A DNA stretch of 64,000 nucleotides, from assembly GCA_016711505.1 (NCBI GenBank), contig JADJSV010000016.1:62001-126000 (forward strand), written 5' to 3'. This document shows, in pieces, positions 50,010 through 58,791 of the stretch. The stretch is from Bacteroidota bacterium (GTDB lineage: Bacteria > Bacteroidota > Bacteroidia > AKYH767-A > 2013-40CM-41-45). The notes beneath the pieces were generated by a model. That model ran no database searches, was not told the origin of the DNA, and saw only the letters and a program-made list of their open reading frames with translations. Made by a program: the position numbers and the translations under genes. The stretch's first letter is position 1. Every line of letters begins with the position of its first letter.

Positions 50010-50413
50010 TTAAGAAAGGTGTTTGCTTACAAGTTTTGTCATTTCGAACATAGAAACTTGTTTTTTGCCATTGAACACTTTTTTCAAATTGTCATCAGCA
50101 TTGATGTTACGTCTTTCTTTAGGATCTTGAAGATTGTTCTTCTTGATGTAAGCCCAAAGACGTTTAGTAACTTCAGTACGCGGAAGTGGTTTGTTACCAA
50201 CTACAGGCTGAAGAGCATCAGAGATGTTCATCGGCTTCATGAAAGCAGCATTTGGTTTACGCTTTACTTTAGCTTTAGCCGGAGCTTTTTTAGCTGGAGC
50301 TTTCTTTGCAGGAGCTTTTTTAGCAGCTACTTTTTCTTAGCAGGTGCTTTTGGTTTTGCTTTAGCAGCAGCTTTCTTTGCCGGAGCTTTTTTCTTAGCTT
50401 TTTTAGTTGCCAT
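50010..50413 (-). CDS. SWIB/MDM2 domain protein with histone H1-like N-terminus, frameshifted
   Basis: From the ATG at 50413 the first frame gives MATKKAKKKAPAKKAAAK and further PAK/KKA repeats, then hits a stop; one extra A in the run at 50331-50338 continues KVAAKKAPAKKAPAKKA, KVKRKPNAAFMKPMNISDAL and the SWIB domain (LPRTEVTKRLWAYIKKNNLQ, MFEMTKLVSKHLS). The total is about 135 residues. SWIB domains occur in eukaryotic chromatin remodellers and, in bacteria, in Chlamydia and some Bacteroidota. The Lys/Ala/Pro repeats resemble histone H1 tails and should bind DNA. It probably acts as a nucleoid-associated protein. Confidence 0.85.
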
Positions 50414-50838
50414 GATTTTTAAAACGATTTAAGGTTTTCTATTGATACAAATCAACGAAGTTTTTCATAGGGAAAACACATCACTCCAAAGAAGTTTTCC
50501 ACAATCCGGAAACAGATTTTCATAGGTAAAACTTCATCTCTTCCGGTCGTATTCAGAGGTAAATATCTTAGCTTTCAATTTGATTTCACTCTTCTCTTCA
50601 TCTGTTTTATTTTTTCATTCGCAAAATTCTTCAAACCTTCTGAAAAGCCCGTAAATACTGGCATTTAGCCACTTTTTCATTGGTAAAACCAAGCTGAAAA
50701 AATGCTTTCTCCTATGAAGAATCCTACCCAAAAATGCGATTTGGCGATTAGCGGGAATATTGATATTATTGTAAAGGGTACGGATGGGTTTACACTTATT
50801 CACAATGCCCACTTGTTAACAAAGAGAAAATTTATAAC
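50414..50838. other. Divergent intergenic region with three copies of TTTTCATnGGnAAAAC
   Basis: The 425-base gap between SWIB (minus) and the MORN gene (plus) has TTTTCATAGGGAAAAC at 50462-50477, TTTTCATAGGTAAAAC at 50517-50532 and TTTTCATTGGTAAAAC at 50674-50689. The spacing (about 55 and 157 bases) and position suggest an operator or scattered repeat. The rest shows no gene-like frame. Confidence 0.45.
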
Positions 50839-52229
50839 GTGAGCAATCTCCTCTTCCGGCTTTTTTTATTCTGCGCTTTGCCTTTATATAGTCTTGCGCA
50901 AGACTCAACGGCCACTCGGTCACTGGTAGGATGCGTATCCGGTAATTGCGAAAATGGGCTTGGCTCCTACAGGACTTCCAATGGAAATCTCTATACCGGT
51001 AACTTTAGTAATGGTAAATACCATGGCGCAGGAAAGATAGAGTATAAAGATGGCGACATCTATGAAGGTAGTTTTGCCCTAGGAAAAATGAGTGGCAAAG
51101 GTGTCTATACATATAGAGATGGTACAACGTACGACGGAACATTTGCCAATGGAAAAATGGAAGGCTCAGGAATTATGACCTACGTCAGCGGAAATCGCTA
51201 TGAAGGATCTTTCTCCAACAACATGAAATCAGGTCAGGGTACATACTTCTTTAATGATAGTAGTCGGTATGAAGGAAATTTTGTTTCTGACAAAATGGAT
51301 GGCGCCGGAAAGATCACCTATGCAAACGGAGATTATTATTCCGGAAATTTTGTAAAAGGAAAACAAACAGGAAAGGGTACGTACCGGTATCATGATGGCA
51401 ATGAATACACCGGCGATTTTGTAAACGGCACTTTTTCCGGCTCAGGAAAACTCGTCCTGACTGATGGTAGCAGCTATGAAGGTGAATTCAAAAATGATAA
51501 CATGGAAGGTTTTGGAATCTTCTATTACAACAATGGTGACCTTATATTGGGACATTCCTGAATGGAAAGTATAATGGTTGCGGTACTTATTTCTATTCAA
51601 ATGGCGACCGTTATACCGGCGATTACCTGAATAATCAGAGTCATGGTACAGGTACTTTCATTGAAGCCTCCGGTGAAGGAACAACCTACCACTATCTCAA
51701 TGGCGATATTATCGGAGAAGGCATTCAACTATATAATTTTGCTATCAATAATTCATCTTCTACTCAAAAGCAAAATACTTCTACTGAAGAGATCTCAAAA
51801 CAGGAACAGGCAGAACCTGCTCAAATAGTAAAAGCCGAACCTGAAACTCCGGTAAAATCAGAACCGGTGATTTCAACAAAAACAGAAGCTCCAATTACAA
51901 CAAAGACAGAACCATCAATCTCAACTAAGTCAGAACCGGTAATTGTAACAAAGCCTGACCCTGTTAAAGAAAATGAACCTATTGCAATTGTCTCCCCGCC
52001 AAAACCTAATTCAATTACAAATAATACCGGTCAGATCTGTATGGTCTGTAAAGGAAAAGGAAAGATTCATCAGGCAGAATTGAGAAAGAATAAAATGGTT
52101 ACTAAAGATATCAGCAACGGACTTGGTCCAAGAAATTTTGTGACCTATTCTGTAAATGAAATCGTTCGCCCTGCCGGAAATGTAACTTGTGGCAAATGCC
52201 AGGGTACAGGAAAATTACTCAATGACTAA
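50839..52229 (+). CDS. MORN-repeat protein with DnaJ-type zinc-finger C-terminus, frameshifted
   Basis: The frame 50839-51561 and the frame ending at 52229 join by adding one T near 51541-51543, giving GDLYIGTFLNGKYNGCGTYF. The signal peptide ends near SLAQ. At least nine MORN repeats of 23 residues follow (NGKYHGAGKIEYKDGDIYEG, FVSDKMDGAGKITYANGDYY). Next is a Pro/Thr/Lys-rich linker with KTEP-like repeats (ISTKTEAPITTKTEPSIST). The end has two CxxCxGxG motifs, CMVCKGKGK and CGKCQGTGK, as in DnaJ zinc fingers. MORN arrays bind lipids or polysaccharide in other systems. It sits 17 bases before the propeller kinase, implying an operon and possibly a sensory or surface role. Confidence 0.85.
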
Positions 52230-52246
52230 TCCATAGGAAATTATCT

Positions 52247-55200
52247 ATGAAAAAGATACAAGCACTTTTTTTATTCTTTATACTTCTGGCAAATTCAGTT
52301 TCCGCACAATCGAGTCTGCGATTCGGCCGGATCTCTGTCGATAAAGGCCTTTCTCAATCTACAGTTTACTGTACTTATCAGGATAGTCAGGGATTTATCT
52401 GGGTCGGAACAGAAGACGGGTTGAATAAATATGATGGCTATACTTTCGATATCTACAAATTTGATCCTACTGATACGGCTACTATCAGTAATAATATTGT
52501 CCGATGCATTTTTGAAGACAAAAAAAATAATCTCTGGGTAGGAACTGATAACGGACTAAATAAACTCATCCGAAAAAACGGATCCTTTCAACGCTATCAG
52601 AATATTCCAGGCAATGTGAATTCTATCAGCAATAACCTGATCAGTTCGATCACTGAAGATAATAAAGGGATCGTCTGGATCGGAACCGGGAATGGATTGA
52701 ATGCATATGACATCTCTACAGGGAAGTTTTCAGTTTTCAGAAGTGATGCAAATAATTCCGCTAGTCTGACTAGTAATATTATTTCCTGTCTTTATTTCGA
52801 CAAGACCAATAACCTTTGGGTCGGGACTTCATCAGACGGGCTGAACAAGTTCGATATCTCTTCAGGGACGGCTAAACGATACATTAATATAGGCGGTGAC
52901 AATAATTCCATAAGCGAGAATGAAATCACATCCATTACTTCCGACAATCAGAATAATTTATGGGTGGGAACTCTGAACAGTGGCGCAAATATTATTTCAC
53001 CGGCAGGGAAAATTACACGCTTCAATACGGCAAACGGCCTTTCTTCTAATAGTATATTCTCTCTTAAGCAAGATACAAAAGGTATTATGTGGATCGGCAC
53101 TTTCGGTGGCGGGCTCGATGCATTAAATACCCGTACAGGAAAAATCATCAACTATCACAAAGAACCGCAAAACCTTGAATCTATTTCAAGCAATAAGATC
53201 TACAATATTTTTGAAGACAATGCCGGCACATTATGGTATTCTACAGCAAACGGATTGAGTTTTTATAACAGAACCATAGCGAAATTTGTCACATACAAAG
53301 TAAATGAAGCGGGTGATGCTGCAGGTAATAATAGCGTCTTTGCTATTTGTGAAGATCGTTCAGGAAATATCTGGACAGGAACTCTTGGTAGCGGTCTCAA
53401 TGTTTTCAGCAGAACAGAAAACCGTTTTGTGAATGAACGATTTCCGGGATTAAGTAATCCGGCATTGCGTTTCTGTAACGTCTTCGCTCTGACAGAAGAT
53501 AAAGCCGGTGTGCTTTGGGTTGGAACTTCTGACGGACTTATTTCTTTCTCAAAATCTACCGGCCAGGTCAGGGAATACAAAGCATCGTCAGGGGCGATCA
53601 GCAATAATTACATCCGTTGTATTTTTGAAGACAAGGCAGGAGTTTTGTGGATTGGAACACATGGCGGTGGACTAAATGCTTTCGATCGCATTTCAGGAAA
53701 ATCAAAAGTTTATCGTTCGAAAAGTGGCGACGCAACATCGTTAAGCAGCGATGTTGTGATGAATATATTCGAAGACTCTAAAGGCAAATTGTGGATCGCT
53801 ACTTATGGTGGTGGATTATGTAATTTCGACAGGTCTGCGGAAAAATTCACAGCTTTCAAAAATGATCCTTTAGACAGTAAAACTATTTCCAGCAATTTTA
53901 TTCATTCTGTTTTTGAAGACAACACAGGAAAACTCTGGATCGGAACTTATGGTGGCGGACTGAATATTTATGACGGGAATGATTCATTCAAGCATTATAC
54001 TGAACGTGATGGACTGCCCAACAATATTATCAACGGGGTTTTATCAGATGCAAAAAATAATATCTGGCTAAGTACTAACAATGGTGTCTGTAAACTTAAC
54101 ATTGTAAACGGCCAGACTTCGCTGACAGCTAACAGCAGAACTTATAATATTCAGGACGGCTTACAAAACAAGTTTAACGAGAATGCATGTTACAGAGGGC
54201 AAAGTGGCTGGCTGTATTTTGGCGGTAATAATGGGTTGAATGCTTTTCACCCAGACAGTATCAACGACAATACGGTTGTTCCTCCGGTTGTCATCACACG
54301 ATTCTATTTATTTGAGAAACCTGCGCGGATGGATACTTTGATTACGGACGAACATACACTGAATTTAAATTACCGTCAGAATTTCTTTTCATTTGAATTC
54401 TCTGCATTGAATTATCTTTTCCCTGATAAAAACAGATATGCATATATGATGGAAAACCTGAATGAAGACTGGACATATTCAGGAAACCGACGTTATGCTA
54501 CTTATACTAATATTGATCCGGGTGAATATACTTTCAGAGTAAAAGCATGCAATAACGATGGAGTCTGGAATGATACCGGTATTGCTATCAAAATCACCAT
54601 CACTCCTCCGATCTGGAAGACAAAATGGTTTACTGCACTTTTTGCTTTAACTGTTGCAGGACTTATTTTTGTCTATATCCGATTCAGAACAAATTCACTT
54701 GTCAAACAAAATGTTTTGCTTGAAGATAAAGTCAATTTACGTACATCTGAATTGAAAGAAAAAAACAATGAGCTGACTCAAACGATGGAGAATCTGAAGT
54801 CTACTCAGACACAACTTATACAATCTGAGAAGATGGCTTCACTCGGACAGTTGACTGCGGGAATTGCCCATGAGATCCAGAATCCATTGAACTTCGTGAA
54901 TAATTTTTCTGAATTATCAGTTGAACTGATCACAGAACTCGAGGAAGGTGTTAGTCCGGAAGAACAGAAAGATATTACCGACGACCTTAAGCAGAATCTT
55001 GAAAAAATAAACTTCCACGGTAAGCGTGCTGATAGTATTGTAAAAGGAATGTTACAGCACAGCAGATCGTCAGTTGCTGAAAAACAACCGACAGATATAA
55101 ATAAAATGGTGGAGGAATTCTTTAATCTTGCCTATCATGGTATGCGCGCAAAAGATCCGGGATTCAATTGTACGATGGAGAAGAATCTGGCGAAAGATAT

Positions 55201-55567
55201 TCCGCAGATCAAAATAATTTCTCAGGACATCAGTCGTGTGATCCTGAATATTTTCAATAATGCATTCTATGCAGTTGACGAAAGAAGTAAGTCTAATGGT
55301 AAAGATTATCAACCGAAAGTCTCCATAACAACTTCTTTTGACAATGGAAAAGTCTTCATCAGCATTCGCGATAATGGCAAAGGAATTCCTGATGATATAA
55401 AAGACAAGATCTTCAATCCATTCTTTACTACAAAACCAACCGGACAAGGTACAGGACTTGGACTTTCGATAAGCTATGATATTATTGTGAAAGGCCATAA
55501 CGGCGGATTAGTAGTAAATTCAAAAGCCGGAGAGTACACAGAATTCCTGATTACATTGCCAGTCTGA
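52247..55567 (+). CDS. Two-component propeller (Reg_prop) sensor histidine kinase
   Basis: The protein has 1106 residues. The signal peptide ends near SVSAQ. Residues 25-690 are Reg_prop repeats (GFIWVGTEDGLNKYDG, GTLWYSTANGLSFYN), which fold as two beta-propellers in the periplasm. A Y_Y_Y domain (about 700-785) and a membrane helix (WFTALFALTVAGLIFVYIRF, about 793-812) follow. After a coiled coil comes the kinase core with GIAHEIQNPLNFVNNF (His near 875) and NNAFYAVDE, DNGKGIPDD, GQGTGLGLS. Unlike classic HTCS proteins it has no receiver or AraC domain; the receiver is the separate gene at 55593. HTCS relatives sense glycans, but this ligand is unknown. Confidence 0.95.
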   Translation: MKKIQALFLFFILLANSVSAQSSLRFGRISVDKGLSQSTVYCTYQDSQGFIWVGTEDGLNKYDGYTFDIYKFDPTDTATISNNIVRCIFEDKKNNLWVGTDNGLNKLIRKNGSFQRYQNIPGNVNSISNNLISSITEDNKGIVWIGTGNGLNAYDISTGKFSVFRSDANNSASLTSNIISCLYFDKTNNLWVGTSSDGLNKFDISSGTAKRYINIGGDNNSISENEITSITSDNQNNLWVGTLNSGANIISPAGKITRFNTANGLSSNSIFSLKQDTKGIMWIGTFGGGLDALNTRTGKIINYHKEPQNLESISSNKIYNIFEDNAGTLWYSTANGLSFYNRTIAKFVTYKVNEAGDAAGNNSVFAICEDRSGNIWTGTLGSGLNVFSRTENRFVNERFPGLSNPALRFCNVFALTEDKAGVLWVGTSDGLISFSKSTGQVREYKASSGAISNNYIRCIFEDKAGVLWIGTHGGGLNAFDRISGKSKVYRSKSGDATSLSSDVVMNIFEDSKGKLWIATYGGGLCNFDRSAEKFTAFKNDPLDSKTISSNFIHSVFEDNTGKLWIGTYGGGLNIYDGNDSFKHYTERDGLPNNIINGVLSDAKNNIWLSTNNGVCKLNIVNGQTSLTANSRTYNIQDGLQNKFNENACYRGQSGWLYFGGNNGLNAFHPDSINDNTVVPPVVITRFYLFEKPARMDTLITDEHTLNLNYRQNFFSFEFSALNYLFPDKNRYAYMMENLNEDWTYSGNRRYATYTNIDPGEYTFRVKACNNDGVWNDTGIAIKITITPPIWKTKWFTALFALTVAGLIFVYIRFRTNSLVKQNVLLEDKVNLRTSELKEKNNELTQTMENLKSTQTQLIQSEKMASLGQLTAGIAHEIQNPLNFVNNFSELSVELITELEEGVSPEEQKDITDDLKQNLEKINFHGKRADSIVKGMLQHSRSSVAEKQPTDINKMVEEFFNLAYHGMRAKDPGFNCTMEKNLAKDIPQIKIISQDISRVILNIFNNAFYAVDERSKSNGKDYQPKVSITTSFDNGKVFISIRDNGKGIPDDIKDKIFNPFFTTKPTGQGTGLGLSISYDIIVKGHNGGLVVNSKAGEYTEFLITLPV

Positions 55568-55592
55568 ATAAAATAATTTTAGAATAATAATT

Positions 55593-55973
55593 ATGATCAA
55601 AATATTAATTGTCGACGACGAGCAAGATGTTGAAATGTTGTTCACTCAGCGGTTTCGTAAAGAGGTTAAGAACAATGAAGTTATTATCAACTTTGCTTTC
55701 AGCGGAGAAGATGCCCTTAGCTTTCTGAAAAAATTAGACCCATTCGATGTCGTTTTAGTATTGAGTGATATCAACATGCCGGGAATGACAGGACTTGAAT
55801 TATTAAAATCGATCAAGAAAGATTTTCCTACCTTAAAAGTTATGATGGTCACTGCCTATGGCGACGACAACAATTATAAGAATGCAATGGATTTTGGTGC
55901 CGATGATTTCGTGACGAAACCTGTCGACTTTAATATCCTCAAAGAAAAAATCCTAACTTTAGCTAAAAGATAA
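55593..55973 (+). CDS. Single-domain response regulator (CheY-like)
   Basis: A 126-residue receiver domain alone. It has the acidic pair in IVDDEQDVEMLF, the phospho-acceptor Asp in VLVLSDINMPGMTG (about D58), Thr/Ser in VTAYGDDN and the conserved Lys in FVTKPVDFNI. It starts 25 bases after the propeller kinase and 12 bases before the hybrid kinase. It is probably phosphorylated by the former and shuttles phosphate within the cluster. Confidence 0.96.
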   Translation: MIKILIVDDEQDVEMLFTQRFRKEVKNNEVIINFAFSGEDALSFLKKLDPFDVVLVLSDINMPGMTGLELLKSIKKDFPTLKVMMVTAYGDDNNYKNAMDFGADDFVTKPVDFNILKEKILTLAKR

Positions 55974-55984
55974 CTCTGTTTAAA

Positions 55985-57592
55985 ATGGAAAGACCTGCCA
56001 AAATACTTGTGGTAGACGATGAGCCGGATCTGGAGTTGTTGATCAAACAGCGATTCCGTCATCGGATCAAAAATAATGAAGTGACTTTTGAATTCGCTGC
56101 GAATGGAAGAATTGCGCTCGAAAAACTTGGCGAAACCGGCAATGGATTCGACATGATCCTTACAGACATCAACATGCCTGAAATGGATGGGTTAACTCTT
56201 CTTAATAATATCAAAGAACGTTTCCGTCATTATAAAGCTGTTGTTGTGAGTGCATATGGCGATATGGAAAATATCCGTACCGCAATGAACCGGGGCGCGT
56301 TTGACTTTATTACCAAGCCGATAGATTTTACCGACCTGGATACTACGATCAATAAGACTGTAGAAGAAATGCGATATATCCGTGCCGGACAGGAAGCACA
56401 GGAAAAACTGGTTGATACAATTCGTGATAAAGAAAAAGCTGTTCAGAGTGAAAAGTTCAAGCAGCAGTTTCTTGCGAATATGAGTCATGAGATCCGCACG
56501 CCGATGAATTCAATTATCGGTCTGACGAATCTTCTGATCAAAACAAATCTTGATGAACATCAGCATAAATATCTGAACGTAATTAAAAGGTCTTCGGAAA
56601 ATTTACTTGTTATCATCAACGACATTCTTGATCTTTCCAAGATAGAGGTCGGAAAAATGGATTTTGAAAAGATTCCATTTGCTCTCGAAGAAGCTGTTGA
56701 AACCGTTTATCATGCAATGCTTTTTAAGGCTGATGAAAAAGGTCTTTCTTTCAAAATAAATATAGAACCGAATGTTCCTGCTGTAATTGTAGGGGATCCG
56801 ACGCGATTGAATCAGATCCTGATCAATCTTGCCGGAAATGCAATCAAGTTCACTGAAAAAGGTAGCGTAACTGTCGACATCAGAGAAATCAATAAACAAG
56901 GCAATGGAAGTATCATTCAGTTTTCGGTAATTGATACAGGAATTGGTATTTCAGAAGAAAGTATCAATAAGATCTTCGACAGTTTTTCGCAGGCAAGCAG
57001 CGACACGACGCGAAAATTCGGAGGAACCGGACTTGGACTGACCATATCGAAGCAGTTGGTAGAGTTGCAAGGCGGAACGATCGGTGTGAAATCCGAACCC
57101 GGAAAAGGAACATCTTTTATATTCACAATTCCTTATACGATCGGCGATAAAGCTATCGGCCGTCAGCGTAGCACTGAAGAAGATATCAATGGCGCAGACT
57201 TAAAAGGTATCCGGATTTTACTTGTTGAAGACAATCCATTCAATCAAATGGTTGCTATCGATACATTAAACGATCTTATTCCTGAACTGGTGATAGATGT
57301 TGCAGAAAACGGATTGATCGCTATTGAAAAGATCACTGCTGCAAATTACGATGTTCTGTTAATGGATATTCAAATGCCGGAAATGGACGGCTTTGAAGCA
57401 ACAAAACGGATCCGCGAAATGAATACCGAAAAACGCGCAACACCAATCATGGCGATGACTGCAAATGTAACGCCGGAGGAAGTCAGCAAATGTTTTGAAT
57501 CCGGTATGGATGCGTATATTTCTAAACCATTCGAAACACAAGACCTTTTGAATAAACTTGGCAAGCTTACAATACTTAAATCAAAAATCTGA
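55985..57592 (+). CDS. Receiver - histidine kinase - receiver hybrid protein
   Basis: A 535-residue cytoplasmic protein with no membrane helix. REC1 (1-120; D60 in DMILTDINMPEMDG) is followed by a HisKA domain (MSHEIRTPMNSIIGL, His near 168), HATPase (LINLAGNAIKFTEKG, DTGIGISEE, GGTGLGLTISKQLV) and REC2 (about 410-530; D460 in DVLLMDIQMPEMDG). Such a protein takes phosphate in through REC1, which may switch the kinase, and passes it through REC2 to an Hpt protein. The Hpt gene lies 25 bases downstream, which fits exactly. Confidence 0.96.
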   Translation: MERPAKILVVDDEPDLELLIKQRFRHRIKNNEVTFEFAANGRIALEKLGETGNGFDMILTDINMPEMDGLTLLNNIKERFRHYKAVVVSAYGDMENIRTAMNRGAFDFITKPIDFTDLDTTINKTVEEMRYIRAGQEAQEKLVDTIRDKEKAVQSEKFKQQFLANMSHEIRTPMNSIIGLTNLLIKTNLDEHQHKYLNVIKRSSENLLVIINDILDLSKIEVGKMDFEKIPFALEEAVETVYHAMLFKADEKGLSFKINIEPNVPAVIVGDPTRLNQILINLAGNAIKFTEKGSVTVDIREINKQGNGSIIQFSVIDTGIGISEESINKIFDSFSQASSDTTRKFGGTGLGLTISKQLVELQGGTIGVKSEPGKGTSFIFTIPYTIGDKAIGRQRSTEEDINGADLKGIRILLVEDNPFNQMVAIDTLNDLIPELVIDVAENGLIAIEKITAANYDVLLMDIQMPEMDGFEATKRIREMNTEKRATPIMAMTANVTPEEVSKCFESGMDAYISKPFETQDLLNKLGKLTILKSKI

Positions 57593-57616
57593 ACTCAAAC
57601 ACACTAAATAATTATT

Positions 57617-57958
57617 ATGGAACGCACAACTGACATGACCTTTCTGAAATCATTCACCGGAGGAAATCCTGACAAGATGAAAAAATACATCTCTATGTTC
57701 TTGTCGTATTGCCCAAGTCAATTGCAAACTATGAAAGATCAACTTGAATCACAAAATTACGATGGACTTCGGGGAACAGCCCATGCTTTAAAGCCACAGA
57801 TCACCTATATGGGAATCAAAGGTGGTGAAGACCTTATCAAAGGAATCGAAAATCTGGCTGGAACAAAATCGAATGTCGAGAAACTTCCTGAAATGCTGGG
57901 AAACTTTCAAACGATCTGCACTTCGGCGATGGAAGAACTTAAGCAGGAAATTGCTTAA
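57617..57958 (+). CDS. Hpt (histidine phosphotransfer) domain protein
   Basis: A 113-residue helical protein with the phospho-His in GTAHALKPQITYMG (about H56), preceded by GLR and followed by the helix GIENLAGT. Its length and motif are those of a stand-alone Hpt that moves phosphate between receivers. It follows the hybrid kinase and precedes the membrane-tailed response regulator, so the likely path is REC2, Hpt, then one of the single receivers. Confidence 0.92.
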   Translation: MERTTDMTFLKSFTGGNPDKMKKYISMFLSYCPSQLQTMKDQLESQNYDGLRGTAHALKPQITYMGIKGGEDLIKGIENLAGTKSNVEKLPEMLGNFQTICTSAMEELKQEIA

Positions 57959-58113
57959 TTCCTGTTTTCTAAGAAAAAGGCCTTAAAACTTCGAAATATC
58001 AATCTTTTTAAAGGTATTACTCACATCCCAATTGTTAGAAATCCTTATTTTGTTTTGAAATCTCCACTTCAATCCAATTTAATTTTTCTATTTTTGGGCA
58101 CCCAAGAAATATT

Positions 58114-58631
58114 ATGAAACAAGTTAAGAATATATTTATTGTCGATGATGATCCCATGCAAGCAATGATGCTTCAGGATTATCTGAGTAAATATTCCACT
58201 TTCATTATCTCCGTTTTTAACAGCGGCGAGGAATGTCTGAAAAACCTGAATAAGGAACCACATATCGTTTTCCTGGATTACAATTTCGACAAGGCAGGAA
58301 AAATGCTATGGATGGAATTGAAATTCTGAAAGAAATTAAAGCTGCCAGACCTGAAACGGAAGTGGTAATGATCAGTGGTCAGGATAAAATCGAAGTCGCT
58401 GTCAATACGATTAAGTATGGCGCTTTCGATTACATCGTAAAAAGCGAAAGTGCTTTTCACCGTTCTGAAAATGTAATCTTTAATATTATCAAACGACTTA
58501 AACTTCAGGGTGAAGCTCGTTTATACAAAAAACTGACATTGCTATTTGCAGTCTGTCTCGCAACCTTCATCATCGTTGTCATTGTACTCTATAAAATGGG
58601 ATATATTGCCAAAAGTCCGGGATGGATGTAA
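58114..58631 (+). CDS. Response regulator with C-terminal membrane helix, frameshifted
   Basis: Frames 58114-58329 and 58308-58631 join by one extra A in the run 58299-58303, giving FDKAGKNAMDGIEILKEIKA. The result is about 172 residues: a receiver (IVDDDPMQAMMLQDY; FLDYNFD with Asp near 54; VMISGQDK; IVKSES), then a short linker and a hydrophobic helix (LTLLFAVCLATFIIVVIVLY, about residues 142-162). No DNA-binding or enzymatic domain is present. A receiver fixed to the membrane by its C-terminus is unusual. It may dock a signal to a membrane machine or act as a phosphate sink. Confidence 0.82.
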
Positions 58632-58658
58632 GATCTCTGTTCAACAAATAAACACCAG

Positions 58659-58689
58659 CCTCATAATTTTTATGAGGCTTTTTTTTGTT
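58659..58689 (+). terminator. Rho-independent terminator of the signalling cluster
   Basis: GCCTCATAA, a short loop and TTATGAGGC followed by T9: a strong stem and U-tract 28 bases after the response regulator stop codon. Confidence 0.9.
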
Positions 58690-58791
58690 ACAAACTTTTT
58701 TGAATTTTTAAGTTAAAGAAATTCACAAGAGAAAGAGATGTAAAAGTTTTTCATACCTTCACATTAACCCATAAGAAGCAGCTTTTAAATT

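Noticed and set aside
49287..50013. Several overlapping open frames of 60-154 codons in both strands
   Set aside because: They lie in the stretched-homopolymer block and encode only Gly/Pro/Phe/Lys runs.
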